Positions 10,621 to 21,738 of a DNA stretch of 64,000 nucleotides are shown piece after piece. The translations under genes were made by a program, and so were the position numbers. This DNA comes from Takakia lepidozioides (taxonomy: Eukaryota; Streptophyta; Takakiopsida; Takakiales; Takakiaceae), in the NCBI GenBank assembly GCA_030704615.1, contig CM060734.1:42486042-42550041 (forward strand), in the 5' to 3' direction. The first letter of the stretch is position 1, and each line of letters begins with the position of its first letter. The notes under the pieces are model-generated. The model did no database searches, was not told where the DNA came from, and saw nothing but the letters and a program-made list of their open reading frames with translations.

Positions 10621-12525
10621 AATAGTAACATAGCTCTTCACCATTGGGTCCTCGCCCTTGGTCTGGTCTTGGATTATTTCTATAATCCTGATTCCCGGGC
10701 TGGTAATTCCCCTCGGATTACCCTGATAGTTGCCTCTGGAATTTCCTTGGTAATTCCCTCTTGAATTACCTCTTCCTTCCATGCCATTGTTATAACCACC
10801 AGACCTACCATAGTGGTCCTGATCATTGCTTCTTCTTGGCTGGGGTTGCACCTGATGCACCCTCACTTGCCTAGGTTCTCTGGCAGCTGTCCTTCTGTTG
10901 TAGTAACAATTCTCAGTAGAATGGTTATCCATTTTACAGATAGTACAGTGTTTCTCCTTCATGTGGCATTCTGTAGTGGTATGGCCTTCATTCTGGCACT
11001 TTGCACACCATACACCCTTCCTCCAATGTGTTGCAGCCTCTGTGGCATACTTCTTCAAGATTTCTTCCAATCTTTTCTCATAGTTATCCCTCTTCAACTT
11101 TTCCTTTCTCTTACTCTTTCTTTTTAGTTCTTGCTCTTCTTCTTCATCTGACTCATCTTCAGAGTCCTCATCTTCCTTTTTCTCTCTCCTGAGCATTCCC
11201 AATTGCTCAATTCTGTTCGCAGTTTCAAATGCCTCCTCCACTGTATTATGGGGTAACATATCCACTTTCTTCTGCAACTCTGGTCTTAGTCCACTCACAA
11301 ACCAAGTCTTCTGTAAACCGGGTGCTGGTACTGCAGCCAGCTTTTTCATCATCAATTCCATCTTCTCCATATACTCTTCAACAGTTTCATGCTTCTTCTG
11401 CTTCAGCTGTTGTAAACTTCCATACACTTCATCCTCAGTTTTACTTGTCCTGAACCTATTTCGAAATGCTGTATTCAAGCCATTCCAGGTTAGGAAATGA
11501 TTATCAGGGAATCTTGCATACCATTCACTTGCTTTCTTGATAAGTGAACAAGGAAACAGTCTCATCTTGGCATCATCGCCATTCTCATTGTTCACTATAC
11601 ACATGTGCTCAAATTGGCTAATGTGTACATCGGGATCCCCTTTTCCTGAATATATTGGAAAGGGTGGTTTTGCCCGTGTTGGTTGTAACGCCATCTGTGG
11701 CCCTACCTTCTGCCCACTGACAGGTGCTGGCACCCTTGCTGGTGCTGGTCCTTCTGGACCTGTTGTTTTTGTGGTGGATCTTCCACCAAGTGGTGGCCCT
11801 TGAGCACTCCCTGCTTCTGGCCCCACGATATTCACAGTATTCCCAGCTTCAGTTGCACTACTTCCCACACTCCCTGTCCCCCCAGAGCCAGATCCAGGCA
11901 GCCCGCCTGATCCCCCTGAGCCGACACCTTCGTTGGCCTGTGATCCAAGTGCTCCACTTGATCCAGGTCTAACGGGTTGGGATGTCCTGGTTGTAGTCTC
12001 AACCTCAGCTGTTGGGTCTACTTCTTCATATTCTTCCTCTTCCAATTTCTTCTCTCTGTTTTCATCATTCAAGTTCTGCCCTTGGGTTTCTTCTTCACTC
12101 ATGTAACTCAACTGTAATGGTGTTGGAGAGTCTGAACTCTCCGTTGGCTCTGCCACATCCTCATCTCCTTCTTCATCTTCTGCTTCAGAAACTGGAGTTC
12201 CTGCTTTTGGTGTTCCATGCCAACTTTTATCAAAGATTTCTGTCAAATCTTTTATCCAAGGATGTACCTCAGATCTTTCACCTCTTGATTGATCTTCTTC
12301 CTGTACCAATTCCCTTAATCTTTCTTGCAAAGAAACAGAAGGAGTGGCATCCAACTCTAGTTCTTCCGGTATAGGTGATGCACTTTTTGATCTTGATGGT
12401 GTGAGAGGTCCAGATGATTCCCCTATGTCTATTCCTCTCTCCCAAAGATATGGATAATTAGCTTTCAGATAGCTTTCCCTTTTTAATGAATATCTTTGTC
12501 GTCTAGCTTCTCTTTCATCACTCAT
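10576..12525 (-). CDS. Gag polyprotein, copy B (649 aa, intact)
   Basis: A retrotransposon capsid/nucleocapsid precursor that would package element RNA in cytoplasmic particles. It starts MSDEREARRQRYSLKRE. Residues 1-170 are acidic and Ser/Glu-rich, 170-290 Gly/Ser/Pro-rich, and about 290-430 is the gag core (FPIYSGKGDPDVHISQFEHM, then SEWYARFPDNH, and KKHETVEEYMEKMELMM). A highly charged Lys/Glu segment follows, then Cys/His knuckles (WCAKCQNEGHTTTEC, CTICKMDNHSTENC) and an Arg/Gly/Asn-rich tail. The last 30 codons appear to be in a shifted frame, because the conserved third knuckle lies in the adjacent frame. Confidence 0.9.
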   Translation of the reverse strand: MSDEREARRQRYSLKRESYLKANYPYLWERGIDIGESSGPLTPSRSKSASPIPEELELDATPSVSLQERLRELVQEEDQSRGERSEVHPWIKDLTEIFDKSWHGTPKAGTPVSEAEDEEGDEDVAEPTESSDSPTPLQLSYMSEEETQGQNLNDENREKKLEEEEYEEVDPTAEVETTTRTSQPVRPGSSGALGSQANEGVGSGGSGGLPGSGSGGTGSVGSSATEAGNTVNIVGPEAGSAQGPPLGGRSTTKTTGPEGPAPARVPAPVSGQKVGPQMALQPTRAKPPFPIYSGKGDPDVHISQFEHMCIVNNENGDDAKMRLFPCSLIKKASEWYARFPDNHFLTWNGLNTAFRNRFRTSKTEDEVYGSLQQLKQKKHETVEEYMEKMELMMKKLAAVPAPGLQKTWFVSGLRPELQKKVDMLPHNTVEEAFETANRIEQLGMLRREKKEDEDSEDESDEEEEQELKRKSKRKEKLKRDNYEKRLEEILKKYATEAATHWRKGVWCAKCQNEGHTTTECHMKEKHCTICKMDNHSTENCYYNRRTAAREPRQVRVHQVQPQPRRSNDQDHYGRSGGYNNGMEGRGNSRGNYQGNSRGNYQGNPRGITSPGIRIIEIIQDQTKGEDPMVKSYVTIVISQDIARQPVHSG

Positions 12526-12547
12526 GTCCCATGTCTTTCATTTCTTT

Positions 12548-13243
12548 TTAATGTGGCAATAACCAAAACTCTCTTCTGTAATATCTCTCGTATATGCCTG
12601 GATTTCTTTCAAGCTTCAATGCACCCTTGGCTATACTTGAAGTCTCCGTTACCATATAACCATATGGCAAACAAGTCTGAAAAGCTGTTCTTGGTGTGAG
12701 TTTGATCCACAAAATATCCTTTGGAATCCAATTCTTTACCAGTACAAGCTCTTCATGCATATGAGTATAAACATTCACCTTTCTTTCTTCCCAGCCTTCA
12801 AACTCTACTCGTTTAATGGATAGCAATGCTATCACATAAACCAATGTTGGTAACCAACGTGCTCTTCCTCTACAGGCTACTTGATAAATCTTTATCACTC
12901 CTTTCTCCAGACCCCATTCTGGATCAGCATCATGCACTCGTTTAAGAATATTTTCTTTACATCCGTCTGGCAATTCCAAGAACCTTTGAAAGAACTGTTT
13001 GGACAATCTTTCTTCCTTCGTTTCACAGGGAATTTGATTCACTTCAAATTCTTTAATGGTCCAACCACCATGATCCCACCAGATGCCTGTCACATCTGGT
13101 TGTTCATGTCCCAGCTCCCCAGTATGGTCGCCAAATGTCGCGCGGCTTTTACTCACCCATCCCTTCGCTATCCGAGGCGGAAACTCCAAGATAGAAGAGT
13201 TGGAAATCTCTAAGTACTCAGCCCGCGCAGAACAATCAGTCAT
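12548..13243 (-). CDS. Pre-gag ORF crossing the LTR boundary, copy B (231 aa)
   Basis: An uninterrupted ORF starting MTDCSARAEYLEIS within the LTR (edge at 13,136) and reading through the presumed primer-binding site into the leader, stopping 22 bases before gag. It has a region rich in Trp/Gly/Asp (TGIWWDHGGW), a central KRVHDADPEWGLEKG, and a basic C-terminus. No domain is recognised. That it is open for 231 codons in copy B and only lightly damaged in copy A suggests it may be translated, but this is not shown. Confidence 0.5.
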   Translation of the reverse strand: MTDCSARAEYLEISNSSILEFPPRIAKGWVSKSRATFGDHTGELGHEQPDVTGIWWDHGGWTIKEFEVNQIPCETKEERLSKQFFQRFLELPDGCKENILKRVHDADPEWGLEKGVIKIYQVACRGRARWLPTLVYVIALLSIKRVEFEGWEERKVNVYTHMHEELVLVKNWIPKDILWIKLTPRTAFQTCLPYGYMVTETSSIAKGALKLERNPGIYERYYRREFWLLPH

Positions 13244-14027
13244 GACCTACAGCTAGTGTATCATGGGGGTGTTTCCTATTTGTTTCCCTTTTCGCATTCA
13301 TCTTTGGCTACCTTACCATTGATAATTACGTATTAGTTTCCTTCACTCCTCCATTCAATCCACAGCTTCACTCAGATCTCTCTACACAGTGTGATTGTAT
13401 CGTATAAATATCAGATTATGATTTATCAGGTATCAGGCCGAAGCCATTGTATCTCTATTCTCCTCTACAATATCCCTACGGCTTTGCATCTAACACGCAT
13501 CTACTAATCCTCCTTCATCGTGCTCTCCGATCTCCGCTTCCGCCTGACTCCCAAGTCCTCCCCGAATAATCCTCTCATCATAATCCCCGTTCTTCCCTTT
13601 ATCCTCCTATCCGCGGTTCTAACCGTTTCCCTCTCTAACCGTCGTATGTGAACTAACATGTTCCCTTCTCTGGTGTTGTTCCCCACAGTCGTTCCCTGTC
13701 CTACTCTTCGTTCCCTATTATCGTGACAGCTGTGTCAAGCGGTGACTGGCTGTGTTTGGCTGTGTCGGGCTGTGACTGGCTGTGTGGCTATGCCGGGCTG
13801 TGACTGGCTGTGTGGGCTGTGTCTGCTGTGACGACTGTGACGGGCTGTGTGGGCTGTGTGGGCTGTGACGACTATGACGGGCTGTGTGGGCTGTGTGGGT
13901 TGTGTAACCCCCTTCTACAGTGCTCTGCTGTCACCCCTAAGGTTCCTGTTTGTCACAGTCTGTGCAAAAATTAAGGGTACCCTACAGATCCCGTATAAGT
14001 GTCTAAGTCCCCTACAGTCCTCTAACA
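13136..14027 (-). repeat. 5' LTR of copy B (892 bp)
   Basis: Matches 5,700-6,589 almost base for base, apart from a small length difference in the GGCTGTG-rich stretch near 13,890. Ends TG...CA. The flank begins GGTAT at 14,028; no target duplication can be checked because the far end of the tandem lies outside the window. Confidence 0.87.
13734..13906. repeat. GGCTGTG/ACTGGCTGTGT short tandem repeats inside the LTR
   Basis: An irregular array of GGCTGTGT, GACTGGCTGTGT and GTGACGGGCTGTG units. The same array is in the central LTR at 6,296-6,470 with a slightly different length, the main difference between the two LTRs. Confidence 0.8.
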
Positions 14028-14410
14028 GGTATGTGTCATGGCTTGTGGAGAGCAACTAAATGATTGTTAGTACTCATTTCACTATCAATCTAGGGTTAAG
14101 CAAGCTCAAGTGTGGATGTTGTGGAAGAGAAGCCAAGGAGCTACATAGGCTTGGGCTTGAAGACAACAAGGGCAAGCACTTGGAGAGCATTAGGAAGCTC
14201 AAGAGATTTGAAGGGAAGCATATAGTTGAAAATTCTATCCATGATGATGTGAAACCAAGCCTAGAGCATTGAAGAGCTTGGAGCACATGTGGGAGATCAT
14301 TGGAGGTGGTCTTCATGAAGAAAAGAGATTTGTGGCTCAAGGCATGCATAGCAACTTCAACCATAGACTAACATGTGACAAGACAAAGAAGGGGAAGGCG
14401 AAGCTCATGT
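14028..14410. other. Intervening sequence, no gene seen
   Basis: Between the right LTR and the CACTA element. Lys/Leu-rich short ORFs on the plus strand have no recognisable motif. The sequence resumes at 19,084 after the CACTA insertion. Confidence 0.6.
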
Positions 14411-14440
14411 CACTACAAGAGATGAGCGTTTTTAGGACTA
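14411..14440 (+). repeat. CACTA-1 left terminal inverted repeat
   Basis: CACTACAAGAGATGAGCG followed by TTTTTAGGACTAC; pairs with 19,051-19,080 with few mismatches. Preceded by TGT. Confidence 0.9.
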
Positions 14441-15296
14441 CGGCTTTGGCGGAGTCATAAAAACTGCACTAGATATACGACTACAGACCGCTGAAATGCG
14501 TTGCAATCATAGTTTTATCACTTTGTAGTAATGGATATCACTACATGACTCTGGAAAGTTAGGGAGCATTGGTCAAACATTGTTGACCATGATGACAGGG
14601 ATGGTTTATATGACTAGTGTGATATGTTTGACTACACGTGGACGACGTTTCATGGAATCTTATGACTCCATGACTGAAGATGGTTTCACAGCTCTAATTA
14701 TATGACTACATCACTACACGTGTCATTTTGAAGCCACATACACGAATGTATTCATCCATTGGATGAGTTCATCCACAACATGACCTGGCATGTAAACTTA
14801 TGACTGCCTAAGTGCAGGTTGTTTCATAACCCTATATATATGACTACATCACTACATGTGTCATTTTAAAGGCATTTATATGATTCTATTACTACACGTG
14901 TCATTTTGAAGGCATATACATGAATGGATCCATCCATTGGATGAGCTCATCCATCCATGTTTACCACAAATTCCTATCAGCTTTGAATATGTGTGGGGAT
15001 TTGACATCTCTTCAATAAATTGGACCTGGATGGACGTGGCTTAACAAACATCGCAAGATATATGAGATTAAGATACGCAATGGTCATGGTTGTACATGGA
15101 AATTATTTTGAATCGATAGATTGTATAAGATCTAACGGTCTAGATTGTTTAAGATCTAACGGTTTAAGATTAGGTATATCGAACTTCATGAGCAAATTCG
15201 CTTAAGTCCGGGCTGAGAGTTTTGGCAGATGCAACAATAGAAGGGGATGATGATGGTAGTAGGATTTTAGCCTATGACCACTAGAATTAATCAAAG

Positions 15297-15380
15297 TGCA
15301 AAAAGTTAATTTTTTTTCAAAAAGTTGCTTATAGGGTTTGCAAAAGGTTTAAAAAAATCAAAAAGTTGCTTATAGGGTTC
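15297..15380. repeat. Short direct repeat CAAAAAGTTGCTTATAGGGT
   Basis: Two copies about 47 bases apart, embedded in A-rich DNA. A related sequence occurs in reverse orientation near 59,890-59,930 inside CACTA-3, showing that the two CACTA elements share interior sequence. Confidence 0.7.
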
Positions 15381-15839
15381 CCTGAACAAAGGCCTAGGAC
15401 TTGGGCTTTTTTTTTTCTCCTGCGCCTGCGAGAGATGTTGTGTCATGGAACGTGATGATGCTGGAGCGTGGGATGGAGGCTTTGCAGACCTACTCACTCT
15501 TGAGCAAATGAAGGAGAAGAGGAGGAGGAGACGAGACAACTCCGACATCATCCGACATCTCTCGTACTCTCGTCGAGGAGGAGAAGCTCCCAATATTCTT
15601 GCGAGCTCGCCGTTTTTGGGAGAGAGATGAGACGAGGAGAAGCTCGCCGTTCTTGGGAGAGTCAGCTTGGTCTTAGCAGGTCGTGTTTCAATCTCTGCCT
15701 GCTCAGCTGCACCGTGGTGGTTCGATCTCGCATACCAATCTGACATCACCTAACTACAGACACAAGCAGCACACACAAGAGGTCCTTTTGGGTTGATGGT
15801 CGGTCAAATCCTCCATGGGTCATGACACAAGGTCAAGAA

Positions 15840-18130
15840 CAATGTGGTGAGGGCACCTTCTTCTTCAACCTATTTCAGCCTGTTTTGCCCTCTCATCAGA
15901 CTTGGCCCTGAGATGCATATTGAATCCTGTAAGTTAGCTTGTTGGGCGGATCTGTGGTGGTTTAGAGTGACTTTGACAAGTTGCTGCCGATGTAGCAGCA
16001 GGAAAGTATCCAAAAATAAGTAACAGAGATGAGGAGAAGCTTTGGAATGAACACTTTTCCGACCCCAGTCAATGGCGGGACAATGGAGACAAAAAGGTGA
16101 ATGTCTGTTGGACTATACTAGAGAGAAACAGATGCAATTCAGAATTGGAACTACTGTAATAATTAGGGTTGGGGTGTTTGCTGGAAGAACTTCACGCCGT
16201 CAGTGTTAGCTGCTTACATCAAGTATTCATGATTTGTACACAGGCAGGGATAGCTCAAGGACCAGGGATAGAGGTCCAGATTCATCCAAGAAAGCCGGAT
16301 TTCAAACACAAGATTACTTCTGATTCCCTGTGGATCAACAGCTACAAGACATCTGCTAATGAGAAGATGGTCTGCTAATGACGGCACCTTCTTCAACACA
16401 TTTCACCCTGTTTTTCCCTCTTATCAGAATCGGCCCTAAATTTTCATGTTGAATTCTGCAAGTTAGCTGGTTGAGTGAACATGGGATAGTTTGGAATGAC
16501 TTTGACATGATACTGCCAATGTGACAACATGAAAGTATCCAAAAAAAGGTAACAGAGATGAGGAGAAGTTGTGGAATGAAGACTTTTCTGACCCCAGTCA
16601 ATGGTGGGACAACCGAGCCAAAAAGGTGAATGTCTGTCATGATTTTGGTCACCAGTCATGTTGCGACCCGAGGCCTTGTTTGTCTTGGGCTGACATGCAG
16701 GGCAGTGCTGAAAGTCTGGCTTTCCGCTGTAAAAGTAATGAACTTTTCATATTTTGGAGGTTGTGTGACCTGGTTGGGATTGCATCTTTGTGCAAGATCT
16801 TTCTACATGTTCAAGTGTGTGCCGGTTCCTACGAAGCATTGCATCTGATGAGGCCCTCTGGTGCAGGCTGTAAGTTTTCCTTCCAAAGCATTTTGTCCCC
16901 TTGGTTTTGCTGTCTAGGGCTGTGATCATGGCATTTATGCTTCTGATCTCAGTTGCCTTTGCTGGTCAACAGAGCTAAAGACCTAGATGGTTTTGTGGAT
17001 TTTTTCAGTTCTCAGGTACATGATGATCTTGTGGTGGTGGATACATCGGTTGCAGACCAAGTGACAGCATGGCGGCGCAGCCAAAGCATGACTGACGTAT
17101 ATGCTGGTGATCATTGGTGCTCTGGTAGAACCTGTACATAGGTGACGTTTTCTTGTGCGAGAAGACTGGCAGAGCCCACAGTACTGTTCCTACCTATACT
17201 CAGACTTTGCCAACCTCCAATACTCAACCTTTGTGCACGGTTTAGATTCTGAACACTGCCCCTGCCCTGGTGGACATGTATGCCAAATGTGGGTGCATCG
17301 AGGATGCCAAGGGAGTGTTCAACACTATGGCTGAACGAGATGTGGTGTCGTGGAGTGCGATGCTTACAGGGTAGGGGGTGCGGGATGATGGGGGAAGGGG
17401 GCTCGTTCTTCAATAGCACAGCAGCTACAAGTGGGTAGATGGTCAACTGGAAACAGCAGTGGCAGCAGTACAATTCATAGAATAAGGTGTTGCTAATGAA
17501 GGTACCTTCTTCAACATATTTCACCCTGTTTTCCCCTGCTATCAGAGTCGTCCCTAAATTTTCATGTTGAATTCTGCAAGTTAGCTCGTTGGTGGATCTA
17601 TGGTGGTTTTGGAGTGATTTTGACATGTTACTGCCAATGTGGTCGACAGGAAAGTATCGAAAAATAGATAACAGAGACTCGAGGAGAAGCTCTGGAATGA
17701 ATACGTTTCCGACCTCAGTCAATGGTGGAACAATCAAGGCAAAAGGTGAATGTTTTTTGGAAGCAGACGTAAGTTAGCATAGGAACTAGTGTGATAAGTA
17801 GGGTTGGGGTGTTTGCTCAAGCAATTCTAGGCTATCATTCTCAGCTGCTAGCAACAAGGCGAGGATGTATGCATGATTTGTGCAGGGGCATGGATAACTG
17901 AAGGAGCAGGGATAGAGTGTGGGTCCAGATTCATCCAAGAGGGCCGGATTTCAAGCTCACCTATGATTCCCTGTGGAAGGATAGGTACAAGAAACCTGCA
18001 TGGGTCGATGGTCAACTGGAAGCCGCAGCAACAGCGGCACAATTGATCAAATCAGGCACTGTTAATCAAGGCACCTTCTTCAACACATTTCATCCTGTTT
18101 TTCTCTCTTATCAGAATCGACCGTATCAAG
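15840..18130. repeat. Dispersed interior module of the CACTA family, several copies
   Basis: A module recognised by GAATTCTGCAAGTTAGCT, GTATCCAAAAATA and ACCTTCTTCAACACATTTCA occurs around 15,840-16,110, 16,380-16,640, 17,500-17,760 and 18,060-18,125, and again, inverted, at 41,330-44,130 and 58,250-58,770 in CACTA-3. Part of it translates as an Ile-His-Pro-Arg-Gly-Pro-Asp-Phe stretch ending KKPAWVDGQLE (about 17,920-18,020), suggesting capture of an exon from an unidentified gene. No long ORF remains. Confidence 0.65.
17247..17372 (+). pseudogene. PPR repeat fragment
   Basis: About 42 open codons reading [19 protein letters not shown] followed by [17 protein letters not shown], the signature of PLS-class pentatricopeptide repeats, then a stop. 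PPR proteins bind organellar RNA, one repeat per base. This is a single orphan repeat in a CACTA element, related to the arrays at 41,580-42,510 and 58,745-59,800. It is a captured gene fragment, not a gene. Confidence 0.85.
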
Positions 18131-19050
18131 AAGTATTGCACTATTTAACAGGGTTCTTGATTCTAGTAGCACCAGAACAAATTAGTACTACAACCCATGT
18201 GTGTGGGCTTGCTTATTTTTTGCTTACTGGGCCTTTTCAGGCATGGATTTTTGGACCTTGTGGCCTTTGAGGTATCCATTGGGACAGTGGTCTCATTTGG
18301 ATTTTTGTAATATAATTTGCAGGGCGTGTATTCCCCAGTACTTGTCTATTTTGACTGTCATTGTGGTTGCTAGTATGCAAGAGGGGTCCATTCTATTTTT
18401 ATATCGGAATTTCACCATTTAATGAAGAATCTAGTTCTATGTTTTACACGATTATGTGTGTGATTGACTCTGGATAGAATAAATTAAACAATAATACCAT
18501 TTAATAAAAATTTCCAAACTGCTATCCCCCTGTTTTTTAAAATGAAATATAAATTTAATAATTTAAAATTATAAATATAAACTGTTAAGTTATTTTCAAA
18601 TAACATTCTTGATGACACGTGGCATAAACCCTGCTCGAACTAGAATACGTGGCATTATATGACAAGACATTCTTTTATCGATATTTTCACCACGTGTAAA
18701 GATAAGTAGTCATATATGCTAGTCATATATTTTGTCTAAGTGTCACATGTCACATCTGGAGTGCAACAGGTGTTGTGACGTATCGCTTGCGAAGTGGTGC
18801 ACGTGTTCCTCTAGAGCCTCTCCATGTAGGCAACGCTCAGCACACAATGTAGTCATATAGTTAGTCATATGTAAGTCATAGAGTTGTGACTACATCACTC
18901 TCTTATGCATGACTCCAGGTGCCACGTACGCAGTCACGGCTATGACTTGCAAAACGCAGTCCTAAAGACTAGTCGCTATGACAGGGGTTTTTTCACTACA
19001 GAGTGATGTAGTCATGAACGCATATAGGACTGAAAAAATAGTCATATGTG

Positions 19051-19080
19051 CAGTCATAAAAACGCTTATCTGTTGTAGTG
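19051..19080 (-). repeat. CACTA-1 right terminal inverted repeat
   Basis: Reverse complement starts CACTACAACAGATAAGCG. Followed by TGT, the second copy of the 3-bp duplication. Confidence 0.9.
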
Positions 19081-19083
19081 TGT

Positions 19084-20745
19084 ATTCATTCCCTTTTGGC
19101 TTAAGTTTTGTGGTGGATGGTTGATCAAGCAAGTGATGCTTATGTGGAGCATGCTTCCCAAGTGTGGCTTCCAATTTCAAGCTTGAGGAGAGCTAGAAGG
19201 TAAAGGGAGCAAGTTGATTCCTTTGTGTACGAGGTGATGCATGTGTGGAGCATGCTTTTGGCTTGAGCTTTGCAATTTCAAGCTTGAGAGGAGTGGCTCT
19301 TGAGCTAGCAAGTGAATGGAGCTTGAATGACCAAGGCTTGAGAGGAGACAAGGCTTGGTGGCTTGCCAAAGGAGGTACAAGCTTGATTTGGAGTTCCAAT
19401 GAGAAATTGAGCTTGTTGTGTGGCCAATGCATTGCTAGTTGAGTTGGAGACAAACTTGAGTAGCTTAAGGTGAAGAAGATCAAGGGAATTTGCCTTGGTA
19501 CCCCATAGAATTCATGATGCTTGAGGGGATTAAGCATAGAGCCCCAAGGAGCACAAACCCTAGCTTGGTAAGGCTAAATCTCAAGGAAATAGAGGGGGAA
19601 GTGGCTAAAGCCTAGGGGAAAATGGCTAAACCCTGGGGGGAAATGAACTACTCTATGAGGGGGAAATGGCTATTCCTAAGGGGAATACAAGGGGAATACG
19701 TATAGGCCCAGGGGAATACTTGGGGAATACTATGGCATATTCTCAAGAATATTCCTAGGGAATTTTGGGAATTTATTGGGAACCCATTGGGAACCCATTG
19801 GGAACATGGTGATATAGGAAGAGTCCTTGGAGGACAGTTTGGAGGACCATAGGGAGTCCTTGGAGGACTGTTTGGGGTCCTGAGAGGACCCATTGGAGGA
19901 CCATTGGGAGTCCTTGGAGGACCATTTGGAGTTCTTTGGAGGACTATTTGGGGTCCTTGGAGGCCAATATTTGGCGAGCTTGAGGAGTCTTTGGCGACTT
20001 GTGTGAGGGACTATTGGGGTCCTCGAGGGCTAAGTTTTGGCAAGCTTGGGGCCTTGGTGTACTGTTTTGGAGTCCCATCGTGCAAGGATTGGGAGCCTTA
20101 GTGAGATTGTTTGAGAGACATATTCTTGAGGGCTCCGGGAGAGTTATTTAAGAGACCCTTGAAAGGTAGTCTTGTCTGTTGTTCAAGCAAGAGAGTGTGG
20201 AGATAGGGTAGTGGATGAGAGCATGTTGTGATAGGAATTGCGTTAGTCTCTCTTCTTTGTAGTCTTCCACCCTCTCTATAGGCCAAAACCTTTCCGTAGG
20301 TGGAGGCAAGAGTCAGTCCGGGTTTGGGCTGGGGTGTCATTGCAGGAGCGACACTGTGGAGTATTTTTGATGTGGGGGAGTTGTTGTATTGATTTTCTTG
20401 TGTTTGGATCCTCTCCACACCGACATGCTTGACTGTGCGTCATGTTAGCTTTGTGTGGGCGCTTGTTTTTTTAGGAGGTTGGTCCGGATTTAATCCTAGA
20501 GCGTGCTGTCGGTGGTGAGGCTGGGGTGATGACCAGTCAGACCATCATTGTTTCTCTTATGGTGAGGCTGGGTTGATGACCAACAGACCGTAGGAGTGCT
20601 TGCGGTGGATGCAGGTGCAGGTTTATGTTACGAACCTAGTAGTCTCAGCCATAAGCCGGAACAGGTTCTCTACTCGGTTATCTTGTGGAAAGGGGGATTA
20701 GAGACAGGTTTACAACATGTGTGGTTGTGAGTTTTTATCACGGAG
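19084..20745. other. Non-coding stretch with minisatellite
   Basis: No gene recognised. 19,640-19,810 is rich in GGGGAATAC-like words. 19,820-20,060 is an irregular minisatellite of AGTCCTTGGAGGACC-type units of 14-30 bp. 20,200-20,745 lies just before the gag of the PHD element and could be its leader, but no 5' LTR was found. Confidence 0.6.
19820..20060. repeat. GGAGTCCTTGGAGGACC minisatellite
   Basis: About ten imperfect units built from GAGTCCTTGGAGGAC and GGACCATTGG, each partly self-complementary (GTCCTTGGAGGAC). Confidence 0.7.
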
Positions 20746-21738
20746 GTGCCATCAGTTGCTGAGGAGAGTGCCGGTACGAGCACCAGCGATACTAGTGGGT
20801 ATACAAGACGAGGTGTGCGGTTTAGGCCACCTTCACCTTCAGTGTCTTCTGAGGAAGGTTCAAACTCAGAGTTAGGAGGATTCTCGCCGAGGGTGCAAGC
20901 CATTTCCGTGCCATTGTTGTGGGACACGATGGAGGAGATGTATGGAGCTACCAAGGGGTCACGTAGGTACTCTGGAGCTGTGGGCACCATCGAGCTTGAT
21001 GACTTCATATAAGAGTTTGATAGTTGGTGTGATTTGCAGCAGATGCGCAATCCACAACTGTTTACGCCTTTTATGGCGTGGAAGGGGCTGTTTCAGCACC
21101 TTGAGGGGCCGCCCATGGATGATTACCATGAGTTTAGGCGGGGACATGAGGTGGAGATTGAGGAATGGCGGGTATGTTGGTCACCTGACTATGTCTCCAT
21201 CACTAGAGGCACAAGGGCAGTGGTGACACCGGCAGCTATATCGGCAGCTTCTGCAAGCAGCAGTGGGACGTCAAGTGGGACAGGAGCTGGGAAGTCCACC
21301 CAAGCTCCTGCTACAGCACTAACACCCGTGCCTGCCTTTAACCCAGTTGTGGAGTTCTTCGAGGAGTTAAGGAGAAACTACCAAGGGATAAGGACGGAGA
21401 AATTGCGGAGTTTGCAAGAGTTCCAACGAAAGCCTACCGACACTTTAAAGGAGGCTTACACTCGCATGAGGCGCTTGATAAACGTAACCCAAGGGGTTAC
21501 AGAAGCTCAGGCAATCCAATTCTGGTATGGGATATTGGACAAAGAGCTGAGGAGAAGGGTGCGGGATGCAACTCTCCTACAAGTGGCCCAACCCACCTTA
21601 GCAAACGTGTTTTTGCTGGCAGAGCGGATAGAGCTCAATATGGTGGAGGAGCGAGTAGTCATGGTGGGGTTTGGTAAGGAGACACAACGAAGTGGGGCTC
21701 CTAGCTCAAGACAACAAGGGGGCTTAGGCGAAGCCTAG
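20746..21738 (+). pseudogene. Gag of element C
   Basis: Opens MPSVAEESAGTSTSDTSGY. A TAA stop at 21,010 interrupts the frame, which continues unchanged to 21,738. The central part (EFFEELRRNYQGIRTEKLRS, then LKEAYTRMRRLINVTQGVTE and IQFWYGILDKELRRRVRD) matches the retrotransposon gag fold: capsid helices with a conserved Trp and paired Arg. The Ser/Gly/Ala-rich segment around codon 165-190 is a linker. A TAG ends the frame at 21,736. Confidence 0.75.

Larger units (their letters stand above)
5700..14027 (-). mobile_element. Ty3/gypsy LTR retrotransposon, copy B, internally deleted
   Basis: This copy runs leftwards from the 5' LTR (13,136-14,027) to a 3' LTR (5,700-6,589) that is also the 5' LTR of copy A. 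Inside are a pre-gag ORF, gag, protease and the first part of RT. At 8,580 RT stops abruptly and is joined to a coiled-coil coding region (6,661-8,580), then a polypurine tract and the LTR. Most of pol (RT end, RNase H, integrase) is absent, so it could only move with help. Two elements sharing a central LTR is a known product of LTR-LTR recombination or of insertion into an LTR. Confidence 0.88.
14411..19080. mobile_element. CACTA-1, non-autonomous En/Spm-type element, 4,670 bp
   Basis: The left end begins CACTACAAGAGATGAGCG and the right end, reverse-complemented, begins CACTACAACAGATAAGCG; both continue GTTTTTA. The 3-bp target duplication TGT is at 14,408-14,410 and 19,081-19,083. Both subterminal regions (14,440-15,000 and 18,600-19,050) hold many copies of ATGACTACATCACTAC-like words in both orientations, as expected of CACTA transposase-binding regions. 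No transposase is encoded. The interior carries fragments of host-like coding sequence, including a PPR motif. Confidence 0.9.

Noticed and set aside
15306-15749. Minus-strand ORF of 147 codons
   Set aside because: Ser/Arg/Pro-rich, no motif, inside a CACTA element, not conserved at the equivalent place in CACTA-3.
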